Shown here: positions 48,635-59,091 of the stretch, one piece after another
Layout: every line of letters starts with the position of its first letter
Numbering within the stretch: position 1 is the stretch's first letter
Source: Orbaceae bacterium BiB
GTDB lineage: Bacteria > Pseudomonadota > Gammaproteobacteria > Enterobacterales > Orbaceae
Reading direction: 5' to 3'
NCBI GenBank assembly: GCA_036251205.1
Contig: CP133958.1
Coordinates: 124,001-188,000 of the forward strand
DNA length: 64,000 nt
Notes under the pieces: generated by a model
What the model was told of the DNA's origin: nothing
What the model saw: only the letters and a program-made list of their open reading frames with translations
The model's database searches: none
Program-made: the position numbers and the translations under genes

Positions 48635-48857
48635 AAAAAGACCCCCTGTAATTGGTTGTCCAACTATTGGGGGTCTCTTCATACTGGGCGGTTTTTTATT
48701 GTTCCATTTCCTCATAATAGCTGTGTGATTTTATATAATCGATAAGATGAATGTGATATGCTAGCTCACTTACAGCTAAGTGTTGTCATTCGCTGTAAAA
48801 AGAACAGTCAATAAATAACTATTGTTTTTGTAATAACGTCTAAAGTTGTGGTCCCCA

Positions 48858-49565
48858 ATGTTAATTAATGCGAGTAAATTTTTAGAAAATCTTAATCCTA
48901 ATAATAAAATTAATTATGACTCTATTTTGCAAAAAATGATTGAATCATGGCTATTAGAACCCACTAAACCTAAAGTTTTAATTCATAGTTGCTGTGCCCC
49001 ATGTAGCACTTATGTGCTGGAGTACCTATGTCAGTATGCTGATATCACTATTTATTTTGCTAATTCTAATATTCATCCAGCTGTTGAATATCAATATCGC
49101 AGTAAAGTCCAACAAAAATTTATTAAAGATTTTAACCAAAAAACGGGTAATAACGTTCAATATCTTGAAGCACCTTATAAACCCGCCGAATTTATTAAAC
49201 AGGTGGAACATCTGCGTGATGAGCCAGAAGGTGGTACCCGTTGTCATCTATGTTATAAAATGAGATTGGATTTAGCTGCAATTAAAGCAAATGAACTGGG
49301 GTTTGATTATTTTGCAAGTGCTTTAACATTAAGCCCGAAAAAGAATAGCCAAAAAATAAATGAACTAGGGTTTGAAATACAAGAGTTTTTTGCTGTTAAA
49401 TATCTTCCTTCCGATTTCAAAAAAAATAATGGCTATAAAAGATCGATTGAAATATGTAAAGAATATGATGTCTATCGGCAATGTTATTGTGGCTGTATTT
49501 TTGCTGCGAAAGAGCAGGGAATTGATTTTAAAACTGTTATCAAACATGCTAAAGAGAATTTATAA
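48858..49565 (+). CDS. queH: Epoxyqueuosine reductase QueH
   Basis: About 235 residues, DUF208 family. The cysteine motifs of the metal sites are visible: HSCCAPCSTYVLEYL near residue 40, GTRCHLCYKMRLDLA near 130 and QCYCGCIFAAKE near the C-terminus. QueH carries out the last step of queuosine tRNA modification, replacing the cobalamin-dependent QueG of E. coli. ATG 48858 is chosen over a TTG 12 bp upstream; the ribosome site is poor. It lies next to the IS element but is intact. Confidence 0.9.
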   Translation: MLINASKFLENLNPNNKINYDSILQKMIESWLLEPTKPKVLIHSCCAPCSTYVLEYLCQYADITIYFANSNIHPAVEYQYRSKVQQKFIKDFNQKTGNNVQYLEAPYKPAEFIKQVEHLRDEPEGGTRCHLCYKMRLDLAAIKANELGFDYFASALTLSPKKNSQKINELGFEIQEFFAVKYLPSDFKKNNGYKRSIEICKEYDVYRQCYCGCIFAAKEQGIDFKTVIKHAKENL

Positions 49566-49607
49566 ATAGCACTATACTATTTCTTATTATTCTAATAATT
49601 TTTATAT

Positions 49608-49661
49608 TTCGCTATATTAATTTTGTATGATGATCTTATTGTTCAATATAGCGAATTTTTT
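49608..49661 (+). terminator. Terminator after queH
   Basis: TTCGCTATATT (49608-49618) pairs perfectly with AATATAGCGAA (49645-49655) across a 26-base loop, then TTTTTTATAA. The long loop is unusual but stem and T-run are good. Confidence 0.7.
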
Positions 49662-49669
49662 ATAACCAA

Positions 49670-49693
49670 TTAAATAATCAATGAATTATTTAA
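49670..49693. promoter_or_regulatory. Palindrome upstream of the autotransporter gene
   Basis: TTAAATAAT (49670-49678) is mirrored by ATTATTTAA (49685-49693) around CAATGA. In AT-rich DNA this may be chance; otherwise it is an operator candidate. The 376-bp gap before the autotransporter start holds no gene. Confidence 0.25.
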
Positions 49694-49941
49694 TAACCAT
49701 CTTATTCCGATTTAATCTGTTAAGTTAAATTAATCCATTTTTAAGGATTATGATCGTTTCTATTTAAATACGTTATTATTACTTAATTTTTATTTACAAT
49801 TCTTTTTTATTCTTTATTTATATATCTAGCTTGTTCATATTTTATTTAGTACATCTATTGTAGAATATGTAATCAATTAGTGTAAAAAGTAATCAAATTA
49901 ATTATAAAAGTTTGATTGAAAAACTACAAAGGAATGGTCGC

Positions 49942-52900
49942 ATGAATAAGATATATAAAGTATTAAAAAATCATTCAACTGGTTGTATGGTTGTTGTTTC
50001 CGAATTAGCAAAAGGTGCAAAAAAAGGAAATAAATTAAAATTAGCTTCAATCATTATTTTTAGCGCACTTTGTCAACAAACTTATGCAAGTGTAGGTATT
50101 CCTCAAGGTTATAATCCTACTGATAACAGTAATAAAGGCGGTAGTCTCACTATTACTGGTTCAAATCAGGAAATTGATTTGGCTATTGACAGTGGTTTAA
50201 ATAGTGCCGAAAAAGGTGAAGAAGTAAAAAAACATGCTATTACTACTGCTGAATCATTTAGTGCTTTATATAAAACAAAATATACCGATGTCACTAATGC
50301 AACTAGTAATTTTAATCAAGTAAAAACTGCGTTTAATAATGGAACTGCAACTCAAGCTGATCTTGATGATGCTCAAAATAAATTACAATTAGCACAAGAT
50401 AACGCTGCAGCGATTAGTGATAGTCAATTTAAAGTTAACGATCCGAATAATTTAATTGGAAGTAATACTGAAGGTACTGTTATATCTGAAAAACAGTCAA
50501 ATTATACAGATCCAGTAACCGGTAAGGTTTTTGAAATAACCGTTAAAGATAATTTAGTAAAAACGCAGGCTGGAACAGGTATTTCTAATGATGCGATGAA
50601 AATCGAATTTTATGAAAAAACACCAGATGAGGCTCAATATAATGATATGCAATTAGTTGAGGTTTCTGGTAGTGGTACTGATGTTACTATCAAAAATAGC
50701 AATGAAGGGAATAATAATCAATTAGAGGCTATTTCAAAAGGCAGTTCTGGCGTGATTCAGGTAAATGATGGCGCTAACCTAACTTTTGATACAGATGTAT
50801 CTTATTATCTAGGAAGTGGCAAATCTGTCTCACAAACATTTAAAGACAAAGATGAATATACGACATCTACGAGTGCTACGTATTATAAAGTGACTTATAA
50901 AGGCGATAATATTTCAACAGTTCTAGGCTCAAGAAATATTAATTCAGAAGATGATTTTAATAAATTCAATGACGAATTAATCAAATATATTCAATCTAAT
51001 GAACAGGTACGTCTCGATTATCCAACGGCAGAAGCGATGCAGGCTTTTTATAATGAGCAGATTTCAGGATTATACACGGTTAAAAATATCGTTTCTTATG
51101 ATATTTCTTATACTGTCACCAAAGATGAATTAGCTCAAATGGCTCAAGACCAAGGATTAAAAGATGCTTTTGATAATCGGGTTACTGAGAGTGATAAAGA
51201 TACTGACATTGGTTTGAAACAAACATCAGGAAACCATTTTGTTGCTGTAACGGGAAGTGGTTCTGTTGTTACGGTTACTGAAAATTCGACGATTGATTCT
51301 AAAGAAAGTTCAGGCTCAGTGATTCGCGCCAATTTTAGTGATTCAGGGAAAGATAGTAATAATATTTTTAAAATTGATGGTGTCATTAATGCTTATAATA
51401 AGGATGCAATATTAGCAAATAATGCTGAGATTTATGTATCTAAAACAGGGGTTGTTAATGGTGACATTGTTGTAAAAACTGGTACAAAGAGCAGTGGTAA
51501 TAATTCAACCAACCTTATTGATAATGAGGGAATTATTAAAGGTTCTGTAACCACTGAAGATGCCGATATCATTAATAAAAGTAGTGCTTCAATTGGATCT
51601 ATTATTGGCGGTAATAATGTTAATATTACCAATAATAGTAATGCAACAATTTTAGGCAATATAACTCTTAATAATAATGGTTCATTAATTAACTCTGGTT
51701 CTATCGGTGGTTCAATCATCGCTCAAACGAATAATAATATCGTTAATAACGCTACAATAAATGGTGGAATTATTGCTCGTGAAGGCTCTACTGTCAAAAA
51801 TGAGAGTGACGGTATCGTGGGTGGAACGGTTGTTGCGATCGGTAATGGTACTACTTTCGAAAATAATGGCGTAGTGGGCGGATCTCACGCAGTCAATGGT
51901 GCTTCTAGTGTTAACAATAATATTATTGTAGGTGATGGTGTTGTTAGCCTAAGTGATCAAGCATCGCTCGTCAATAACGGTCAGATTTATATTGGTTATG
52001 CTTATAATGCTAGTACCAATGATGTTAGTGATAGCGGTTCAAATCAAAAAGCTTATACCGCAATGACCATTTCAGGTAATGGTACTGAGCTTGTTAATAA
52101 TAAAGACATTTATGTCTCTGCCAGCCAGCATGATGTGAATGTTATCTCTGTTGATAATGGTGGACAATATACCGATAAAGCTAATTCAGTAATCATTTTT
52201 AATAAAGAAAATGCTGCTGTTAGTAATGTAGATAAGGATACAGGTAACAATAATAAAGCACTTTATGTGAGTGGTTCTAATTCGAAAGCGACAATTAATG
52301 GTCAAATACAGTTAAATGATGTTGGTAGTACTGGATTATGGGTACAAGATGGTGGCGATGTTATATTAAATGGTATTATTGATATAAATAGTCAAAACAT
52401 TACCAGTAATACGGGATCAGAGTCATCTGTACGTAGTTTTGGTGCTTGGGTACAAGGTAATGGTTCTAAGTTAACGATGAATGGTGATTCTGAAATTAAT
52501 ATGAATGCTGATCGAGCAATCGGTGTCCATATTCGAGATGGTGCAAGCGCTGAAATTCTTGACCATGCAGGTATCACTTTTAGTCAAAAAAATAATCAAA
52601 TCGGTTTTTTAATTTCGGGCATCAAAGACGCTGCTTCAATTGTTTATAATAGTGATAAAGATCTATTACTTGGCGGTGATGGCTCTGTGCTTTTCAGAAT
52701 TGAGCGTGGTTCAAACTTTAATGTCAATACTATTAGTTCTAGTAATCCGTCATTATCTATTTTAGATTCAAACGGCGCAACAAATTCAACCTTAATTGTG
52801 ATTACGAATGGTCCTGTAGCAACTGGATCGAGCAATCAAACAGAGGCCGATTTAAGTGGCTTTACTTTAAAAGTCAACGGTAATAATGTAAAAGGTATTA

Positions 52901-55900
52901 GTATTGAAGGTGGTGCTAAGGCAATCATTACGGAAGAGACTAAAATATTATTTGCAGGTAAAGACTCCATTCTCGCGAAAGTAGATGGTAAGTATTATGA
53001 TCTTAATGGTGTTAACTCTGCAGCTTACAATGGCGCATCTTTTTTAGAGAGTTCGGCACATTTAACAACAGATACCTCATCTAGCTCATCGCAAATGGTT
53101 ACTGGCGAAAACTCTATTGGCTACTATGTCACAAATGGCGGTAAATTATCTCATAAAGGTAGTATTGATTTCGATGTACCTAGTAAAAACAATATTGGTG
53201 TTAAGATCGATAGTGGTGGAACATTAATCAGTGAATTAGGATCATATATCAAAATTCAAGGTACTGCTGTTGAAATTAGCGGCGGTAATTCGCTAGCTAC
53301 CATTAATAATGTTGGTAATGGTGATGAACCAGTTGCTTGGGCGATTGGTGATAGTAATGATTCAGCTTACCACGTTAAAGATAACGCAAGCCTTAAATTA
53401 TCAGGAGTTGGGATAACGAAAGCACAAAATGCCGCGCATGGTATCTTAGTTGATGGTGCTAGCCAAATTATTTTGGATGGTGCGGTATTAGATCTTTATG
53501 ATAATAACTCAGATAGTAGTACGGGTAATGGTATTGAAAATCGCTCACAATTACAGAAAATACAGTTTACTAATAATGCACAAATTAATGTTAAAGATGG
53601 GTATGGTATTCACTCAAGCGTTAGTTTAAGCCAATCATCACAAACATCAGGCGTGATTAATGTTTATGGTTTAGGTACTGGAATCCGTTTTGAAAATATT
53701 GATCCAACAACCGGTAATGTTCTTGGCACAACTAATAATAGTATTAATAATACCGGTTATGAAAAAGTTGTCGTCAATGTTTATGAAAATACAGGTTCAG
53801 GTATTTATGTTGATTCAAGCCAAAATGTAAATACATCGGCAAGTGTCAATATCATCAGTAATACTGGTAAAGCGGCGTTACAAATTAAAGGTAGTACAAA
53901 AACGGCTTCACAATCTGGTAATTTGCACAGTGCCAATAACAATTCAGTGATTGTAGATTTGAATAATGGTTATGTGAATAATTTTACAAATAATGGTGAG
54001 CTATTATTTGGTGACTTTACACAAAACAGTTCTGGTCAGTATCAATTTACAGCGCAAGATAAAGAGACAGCTAAAGATAGTTATGCGATAAAAACAGCTG
54101 CAACTGAAAATGGGATGTCCTTTACAAACAATACTAATGGTAAGATCAATGGTACTGTTGAGTTGTTAGGTTATGGTACTCAAGCTGATCCAGATGACAA
54201 AACTCAGGGTAATACAGTTACTCTAATTGGCGAAGGTAATATTTTTAGAACCGGCGATGGTAATGATAAATTTATTGTTAATCAAGTCGTTGGAGATGAT
54301 TTAGGTGGTGCCAACCAAGTCAAACAATTTACCAAGTTAGATGGTGGAGCGGGCGACAATCAGATTGTATTTAATAATAATTCTAATTTTACGATCAATA
54401 AAGACGATACTATCAACAATATTGGCTATTTTGCTTTAAATAATAAGAGTCAGGTCATATTAAATGATTTGGCGACGATTGATGGCCTAAATTCTGGAGT
54501 AACGACATACGACATTATTGATGCGGCCAGTATGCTAACGTACAAATGGTCAAACAGTAATACGAACTTTGATCGTCAGCTCAAGGGGAATGGGACATTT
54601 AAAGTCGATTTACAAAATTTAGATAGTTCAGGTAAACCACTCAATGAATTTGCTTTTGATGATTCAACTAATACAGGTGATTTTACTGGTACTCTCGAAC
54701 TAACTAACAGTAAATATACTTTAGATAATAGCGCAATTAATCTTAATACGACAGCATTAACGAAAGCTACACTTAAAGCGAGCGATAATAGTTATATTTC
54801 CGTTGGTAATGGCGATCAGCAGATTAAAGGGCTTGATATTAGTGGTGGTACTATTGATTTTGGCCATATTGATCTTGCCGATGATCAATCACAGAACCAT
54901 ATTACTGTCGATAATCTAATATTAAATAAAGGTAATATTCAGATCGATGTTAGTGGTTCAATATATAACCCTGGTATACCAATGTCATTACCACTATTAG
55001 AACAAGATGATGGTATTGTGTTGACCCAGTTGGTAGCAGCCGATAACGTGTCTGGTGGCGCAATTAATATCGATATCGATCGTAGTAAGATTAAGCTGAT
55101 TGATGAAAATGGTAATGAAATTACCGAGTCATCAAAAAGTGATCTGGTACAAAATGGAGAGGTTATCGCTAGAGCAACTTATGATACCCGATTAACCAAA
55201 GGCGAGAACAATGATGGACTCTATGTTGGTTATGGCTTAACTCAAGTTGAATTAAAAGTTAAAAATGATGCAAATGGCAACGGTAATGCATTAATTCTTG
55301 ATGCTACCAATAGTGATACAACTAAAGCTGGAAGTGATGAGCTTGATGCACTAATTACTGACTATGATAACCAAGATGGTACTTTTAGTTATGGTGATTT
55401 ACAGATTCGTGGTAGCAAAGCGGTGACATTAAGTGGTTCAAATAGCTATAATGGCTCAACATTTGTTAAAGATACAAGTTCACTAATTTCTGCTGCGAAT
55501 AATGCCTTAGGTTTTACTCGTTTATTACAACTTGATGCAGGGACTAAGTTTGATCTTAATGGCTGGAATCAGACTGTTGGTAGTTTATATACCAATAATG
55601 ATGCTGTGGTTGATCTCAATGGTGGAGTATTCACCATTAGCGGTGAAGATGGCACCGATGATTCAGTTAATTTAGATTCATATGTCTCAGCCGGTTCATT
55701 AACGGGCGCCGGTAAATTAATTATAGGTGATGAGAGTTTAACTAGAGCTGCAACTCATACACCACAGGTAACTATTATTGGTGATAATACAGTATTGACT
55801 GCGGATGTCATTAATGCTGTTAATGGTAAAGTTAATCTTGATTCACAAGCCGGTTTAGGTAGTGGTACTTTAACGAATAACGGTGAACTTAATCTCTATT

Positions 55901-57489
55901 TTTCTAACGATAGTGTGTTAAGTAATAGTATCCTTGATGGTAATGGTGTATTGAATAAGTATAATTCTGGTACATTAAGTTTTACATTAGCACAAGCTAA
56001 AGATTATACCGGTGAAGTTAACCTTAATGCAGGCGCAATGATTTTTAGTGGTGATAAAAATGCAACAACGGATAGCTATTCGGCAAGTAAGGTCAATATT
56101 GCTAGTGGTGCATCATTAATTGGATTGGATAATGTCATTTTTAATGGCGATATCAATAATAGCGGTCGCTTTTATATTGGCGAGTTACCTAATAGTACAA
56201 CGGTGAGTGAAAATACCGTGACGTTGAATAACTATAATGGTAACAGCGGAAGTCATTTGATTTTTAATGCGACATTGAATGATGATAGCTCACCGATTAA
56301 TAAGCTTATTATTAATGGTGATTCATCGGGTAGTAGTGTGGTGACAGTAAATAAAGTCGGTGGTTTAGGTGCGAGTACAATCAACGGAATTGCTATTATT
56401 GATGTGAATGGGCGATCTGATGCTGAATTTACTCAATCAGGACGAATTATTGCAGGTGCTTATGAATATAAGCTACAACGTAGTGAAAGCAATAATAATA
56501 ACTGGGTATTGTTTAGTGATTTAACCACCCGTTCTGAAATAGGTAGCTATATTGGGAACTTATTCTCTGCTAATAATCTATTTAATTTACGACTACATGA
56601 CCGTTTAGGCGAGACGCAATATACAGACTTATTTACTGGTGAGCAGAAAGTCACAAGTATGTGGTTACGTCATCAATACGGCTATGACAAATACCGTGCA
56701 GCAAATGGTGATTTATCCGTTAAAGATAACTGGAATGTTTCTCAACTAGGTGGCGATATTGCTCAGTGGAGTTCTAATGGTCTTAATAGATTACATTTAG
56801 GTGTTATGGCTGGCTATGGCCGTAGTAAAACTAAGTCAGTTGCCAATATCGATAATTCAAAATCAGATGGTACTATTGATGGTTATAGCTATGGTCTGTA
56901 TGCAACATGGTATGATAATGCTCAAGATAAAACAGGTCTTTATATTGATACTTGGGCACTATGGAATGATTTTGATGCATCGGTTAGCGGCAAAGAGTTT
57001 TCCGAAAAATATAACTTAAAAGGTTTAACAGCTTCTGTTGAATCAGGATACTCTTTTAAAACTGGAACGCTCAGTAATTATGATGTTTGGTTACAGCCTA
57101 AAGCGCAAGTTACTTGGGCAAATGTAAAAGCTGATGATTTTACTGAAAGTAATGGGACTCGCGTGAGTTTTAATAATGGTAACTTACAAACTCGCTTAGG
57201 ATTAAGAGCATCAATGTTAAGTAATGCGGCAATACAAGCTCAAACTAACAATTCGGCTCAACTATTTATTGAGGCAAACTGGTTACATAATACTAAATTG
57301 TATGATGTTACACTCAATAATGAGTTAACAGTTGGTCAAGATGGTGCTCGTAATATTGGTGAATTGAAAGTAGGTATTGAAGGAAATATCCGTAAAAATA
57401 CGAATGTTTGGTTTAATCTTGCTGGTCAACGCGGTGATCATAATTATGAAAATGCTTCCATGATGCTTGGACTAAAATACAGTTTCTAA
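49942..57489 (+). CDS. Giant ESPR-type autotransporter adhesin (type Va secretion)
   Basis: About 2515 residues. The N-terminus is an extended signal peptide (MNKIYKVLKNHSTGCMVVVSE) followed by a hydrophobic core and a cleavage site near QTYA-SV (residue 49/50). The passenger (about 50-2150) is Asn/Gly/Ser/Thr-rich with many short beta-helix style repeats such as VNNG and SGNG, and I found no cysteine in it by eye. A short helical segment near 80-130 may be coiled coil. A linker/autochaperone region ends around 2195 (GAYEYKL...NNWVLF), and the outer-membrane beta-barrel occupies about 2239-2515, ending LGLKYSF. ATG 49942 follows AAAGGA; an earlier TTG is rejected because ESPR proteins start MNKIY. 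Likely a surface adhesin; ligand unknown. Confidence 0.93.
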   Translation: MNKIYKVLKNHSTGCMVVVSELAKGAKKGNKLKLASIIIFSALCQQTYASVGIPQGYNPTDNSNKGGSLTITGSNQEIDLAIDSGLNSAEKGEEVKKHAITTAESFSALYKTKYTDVTNATSNFNQVKTAFNNGTATQADLDDAQNKLQLAQDNAAAISDSQFKVNDPNNLIGSNTEGTVISEKQSNYTDPVTGKVFEITVKDNLVKTQAGTGISNDAMKIEFYEKTPDEAQYNDMQLVEVSGSGTDVTIKNSNEGNNNQLEAISKGSSGVIQVNDGANLTFDTDVSYYLGSGKSVSQTFKDKDEYTTSTSATYYKVTYKGDNISTVLGSRNINSEDDFNKFNDELIKYIQSNEQVRLDYPTAEAMQAFYNEQISGLYTVKNIVSYDISYTVTKDELAQMAQDQGLKDAFDNRVTESDKDTDIGLKQTSGNHFVAVTGSGSVVTVTENSTIDSKESSGSVIRANFSDSGKDSNNIFKIDGVINAYNKDAILANNAEIYVSKTGVVNGDIVVKTGTKSSGNNSTNLIDNEGIIKGSVTTEDADIINKSSASIGSIIGGNNVNITNNSNATILGNITLNNNGSLINSGSIGGSIIAQTNNNIVNNATINGGIIAREGSTVKNESDGIVGGTVVAIGNGTTFENNGVVGGSHAVNGASSVNNNIIVGDGVVSLSDQASLVNNGQIYIGYAYNASTNDVSDSGSNQKAYTAMTISGNGTELVNNKDIYVSASQHDVNVISVDNGGQYTDKANSVIIFNKENAAVSNVDKDTGNNNKALYVSGSNSKATINGQIQLNDVGSTGLWVQDGGDVILNGIIDINSQNITSNTGSESSVRSFGAWVQGNGSKLTMNGDSEINMNADRAIGVHIRDGASAEILDHAGITFSQKNNQIGFLISGIKDAASIVYNSDKDLLLGGDGSVLFRIERGSNFNVNTISSSNPSLSILDSNGATNSTLIVITNGPVATGSSNQTEADLSGFTLKVNGNNVKGISIEGGAKAIITEETKILFAGKDSILAKVDGKYYDLNGVNSAAYNGASFLESSAHLTTDTSSSSSQMVTGENSIGYYVTNGGKLSHKGSIDFDVPSKNNIGVKIDSGGTLISELGSYIKIQGTAVEISGGNSLATINNVGNGDEPVAWAIGDSNDSAYHVKDNASLKLSGVGITKAQNAAHGILVDGASQIILDGAVLDLYDNNSDSSTGNGIENRSQLQKIQFTNNAQINVKDGYGIHSSVSLSQSSQTSGVINVYGLGTGIRFENIDPTTGNVLGTTNNSINNTGYEKVVVNVYENTGSGIYVDSSQNVNTSASVNIISNTGKAALQIKGSTKTASQSGNLHSANNNSVIVDLNNGYVNNFTNNGELLFGDFTQNSSGQYQFTAQDKETAKDSYAIKTAATENGMSFTNNTNGKINGTVELLGYGTQADPDDKTQGNTVTLIGEGNIFRTGDGNDKFIVNQVVGDDLGGANQVKQFTKLDGGAGDNQIVFNNNSNFTINKDDTINNIGYFALNNKSQVILNDLATIDGLNSGVTTYDIIDAASMLTYKWSNSNTNFDRQLKGNGTFKVDLQNLDSSGKPLNEFAFDDSTNTGDFTGTLELTNSKYTLDNSAINLNTTALTKATLKASDNSYISVGNGDQQIKGLDISGGTIDFGHIDLADDQSQNHITVDNLILNKGNIQIDVSGSIYNPGIPMSLPLLEQDDGIVLTQLVAADNVSGGAINIDIDRSKIKLIDENGNEITESSKSDLVQNGEVIARATYDTRLTKGENNDGLYVGYGLTQVELKVKNDANGNGNALILDATNSDTTKAGSDELDALITDYDNQDGTFSYGDLQIRGSKAVTLSGSNSYNGSTFVKDTSSLISAANNALGFTRLLQLDAGTKFDLNGWNQTVGSLYTNNDAVVDLNGGVFTISGEDGTDDSVNLDSYVSAGSLTGAGKLIIGDESLTRAATHTPQVTIIGDNTVLTADVINAVNGKVNLDSQAGLGSGTLTNNGELNLYFSNDSVLSNSILDGNGVLNKYNSGTLSFTLAQAKDYTGEVNLNAGAMIFSGDKNATTDSYSASKVNIASGASLIGLDNVIFNGDINNSGRFYIGELPNSTTVSENTVTLNNYNGNSGSHLIFNATLNDDSSPINKLIINGDSSGSSVVTVNKVGGLGASTINGIAIIDVNGRSDAEFTQSGRIIAGAYEYKLQRSESNNNNWVLFSDLTTRSEIGSYIGNLFSANNLFNLRLHDRLGETQYTDLFTGEQKVTSMWLRHQYGYDKYRAANGDLSVKDNWNVSQLGGDIAQWSSNGLNRLHLGVMAGYGRSKTKSVANIDNSKSDGTIDGYSYGLYATWYDNAQDKTGLYIDTWALWNDFDASVSGKEFSEKYNLKGLTASVESGYSFKTGTLSNYDVWLQPKAQVTWANVKADDFTESNGTRVSFNNGNLQTRLGLRASMLSNAAIQAQTNNSAQLFIEANWLHNTKLYDVTLNNELTVGQDGARNIGELKVGIEGNIRKNTNVWFNLAGQRGDHNYENASMMLGLKYSF

Positions 57490-57505
57490 TTGTTATTTTT
57501 TGGAT

Positions 57506-57533
57506 AAAAAACCAGCTTTGTGCTGGTTTTTTT
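57506..57533 (+). terminator. Terminator after the autotransporter gene
   Basis: AAAAAACCAGC (57506-57516), loop TTTGT, GCTGGTTTTTT (57522-57532), 17 bp past the stop. Confidence 0.9.
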
Positions 57534-57593
57534 ATAGCAATAGGTGAATTCTTATCAATTTAGTATTATAGTATAACAGTCAGCTTAGCTGAT

Positions 57594-57733
57594 AATTCTC
57601 AGGGCGGGGTGTAAGTCCCCACCGGTGGTATAGCCCACGAGCGCTTAACGATTATGATATGTAAATCATTAAGGTCTAGCAGATTTGGTGAAATTCCAAA
57701 GCCGACAGTGATAGTCTGGATAGAAGAGAGTTG
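57594..57733 (+). promoter_or_regulatory. FMN riboswitch (RFN element)
   Basis: The conserved RFN cores are in order: TTCTCAGGGCGGGGTG, AAGTCCCCACCGGTGGTA, AGCCCACGAGCG, then GGTGAAATTCCAAAGCCGACAG and GATAGAAGAGA. The expression platform follows (57740-57837): ACCATC/GATGGT arms and the CCCTGATTCTGGTA segment also known from the E. coli ribB leader. FMN binding would repress ribB. Confidence 0.95.
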
Positions 57734-57837
57734 CTTATTTTCCTTTCAAATAACCATCGTTATTTTTAATGATCGTTTGATGGTCGAGCACTTGCCCTGA
57801 TTCTGGTATTCAATTAATTATAAGGACACTATTTACC

Positions 57838-58509
57838 ATGAATCAGCAATCAGAAAACCCACAATTAGCAGTACATAATACTTTTAACTTAACAGAATTT
57901 GGTTCACCTATTGAACGCGTAGAGAATGCACTCAAAGCATTACAAGCGGGTAAAGGTGTATTAGTTCTAGATGATGAAGATCGTGAAAATGAAGGTGATG
58001 TCATTTGGGCTGCGGAACAAATTACGCCAGAACAGATGGCGATAACGATTCGTTATGGCAGTGGAATTGTCTGTCTATGTATGCCAAAATCTTATTGTGA
58101 TCGTTTACAATTACCAATGATGGTACCACACAACACGAGTAAAAATAATACTGCATTTACCATTAGTATTGAAGCTGCACAAGGTGTCTCAACAGGGGTT
58201 TCTGCTGCTGACCGTGTTACTACGGTTAAGGCTGCTGTTGCTGACAATGCTAAACCTTCTGATTTAAATCATCCTGGTCATATTTTTCCACTTGTTGCTA
58301 AAGATGATGGAGTTTTGGCTCGTCGTGGTCATACTGAAGCTTCAGTTGATTTAGTTAAACTTGCAGGATTTAAGCCCGCTGCTGTTATTTGTGAGTTAAC
58401 CAATGATGATGGAACGATGTCTAGAGCAACTGAAGTTGTAGCATTTGCGAAAAAATTCAAATTTCCAGTTGTGACTATTGAAGATATTGTGCAATATCGT
58501 CAACGTTAA
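57838..58509 (+). CDS. ribB: 3,4-dihydroxy-2-butanone-4-phosphate synthase RibB
   Basis: 223 residues (E. coli 217). It converts D-ribulose 5-phosphate to the four-carbon riboflavin precursor and formate. Motifs: [10 protein letters not shown] (metal and substrate binding), [25 protein letters not shown] and [11 protein letters not shown]. It stands alone (no fused RibA), directly behind an FMN riboswitch, which is the enterobacterial arrangement. AAGGACAC precedes the start. Confidence 0.97.
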   Translation: MNQQSENPQLAVHNTFNLTEFGSPIERVENALKALQAGKGVLVLDDEDRENEGDVIWAAEQITPEQMAITIRYGSGIVCLCMPKSYCDRLQLPMMVPHNTSKNNTAFTISIEAAQGVSTGVSAADRVTTVKAAVADNAKPSDLNHPGHIFPLVAKDDGVLARRGHTEASVDLVKLAGFKPAAVICELTNDDGTMSRATEVVAFAKKFKFPVVTIEDIVQYRQR

Positions 58510-58532
58510 TCTGCTGCTTTATTATTTTTTAT

Positions 58533-58579
58533 GCTGTAGCTGATCGTACTTAAGATACTTATTAACTGATCGCTACAGC
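58533..58579. terminator. Long stem between convergent ribB and ruvX
   Basis: GCTGTAGC-T-GATC (58533-58545) pairs with GATCGCTACAGC (58568-58579), 12 bp with one bulged base and a loop of about 22. No clear T-run on either strand, but its place between convergent genes suggests a 3'-end structure. Confidence 0.4.
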
Positions 58580-58671
58580 CATTAAAAAATTTTGGATAAG
58601 GCATTTTTATACTAAAATAACAGTTTACAGCAAGAAAATAACGAAACTGGCTTGCTTATTAAGGTACTGCA

Positions 58672-59088
58672 TTAATCAGCTAAATGATCAAACCAGCTCT
58701 CTAAAATAATCACAGCAGAACTTGCGTCCACTTTACCTTTATTTAAAGCTCGATAACCACCTGATTCAAACAGATTCGCTCTTGCTTCCACAGTGGATAG
58801 ACGTTCATCTTGTAATTTAACTTGATAACCAAAACGACCATGGAGACGATTCGCAAATTTTTTTGCTCGTAACGTTAGTTCCTGTTCGGTTCCATCCATA
58901 TTAAGCGGAAGACCAACAACTAAATAGTCAGGCTGCCACTCTTTTAGTTTTTGTTCAATATCTTGCCAATTCGGACTGCCATTTTTTGCTTTAAAAGCAC
59001 AAAGTGGCCGAGCTGTTTTTGTTATATCTTGACCTATTGCTGCACCAATACTGCTAGTACCAAAATCAAATGCGATTACAGTAGCCAT
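58672..59088 (-). CDS. ruvX: RuvX/YqgF family 16S rRNA maturation nuclease
   Basis: 138 residues (E. coli YqgF 138), RNase H-like fold. Catalytic acidic residues are in [34 protein letters not shown] and [13 protein letters not shown]. In E. coli it processes the 5' end of 16S rRNA. It follows yqgE by 3 bp on the minus strand, as in E. coli. Confidence 0.95.
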   Translation of the reverse strand: MATVIAFDFGTSSIGAAIGQDITKTARPLCAFKAKNGSPNWQDIEQKLKEWQPDYLVVGLPLNMDGTEQELTLRAKKFANRLHGRFGYQVKLQDERLSTVEARANLFESGGYRALNKGKVDASSAVIILESWFDHLAD

Positions 59089-59091
59089 TGG

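Larger units (their letters stand above)
47255..48681 (-). mobile_element. IS3-family insertion sequence (IS150 group), about 1.4 kb
   Basis: Two overlapping transposase frames lie between imperfect terminal inverted repeats. The left end reads TGAAGTGACCCC then ATAAAGTTGGACA; the right end, read inward, TGAAGAGACCCCC then AATAGTTGGACA. Boundaries (47255, 48681) are my estimate from where TG...CA ends match. Flanking bases (AAT left, TAC right) show no 3-bp target duplication, so the ends could be off by a few bases or the copy is old or recombined. Both frames appear intact. Confidence 0.85.

Noticed and set aside
48635-48715. Longer start for IS OrfA
   Set aside because: It would begin outside the inferred IS right end; ATG 48634 has a good GGGGG ribosome site.
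51144-52835. Several minus-strand frames inside the autotransporter gene
   Set aside because: They are antisense to a clear coding frame and consist of Leu/Ser/Pro-rich shadow translation without ribosome sites.
50100-56500. Repetitive DNA suggestive of a CRISPR array or satellite
   Set aside because: The repetition is protein-level (Asn/Gly beta-helix motifs) with no regular direct repeats and spacers.
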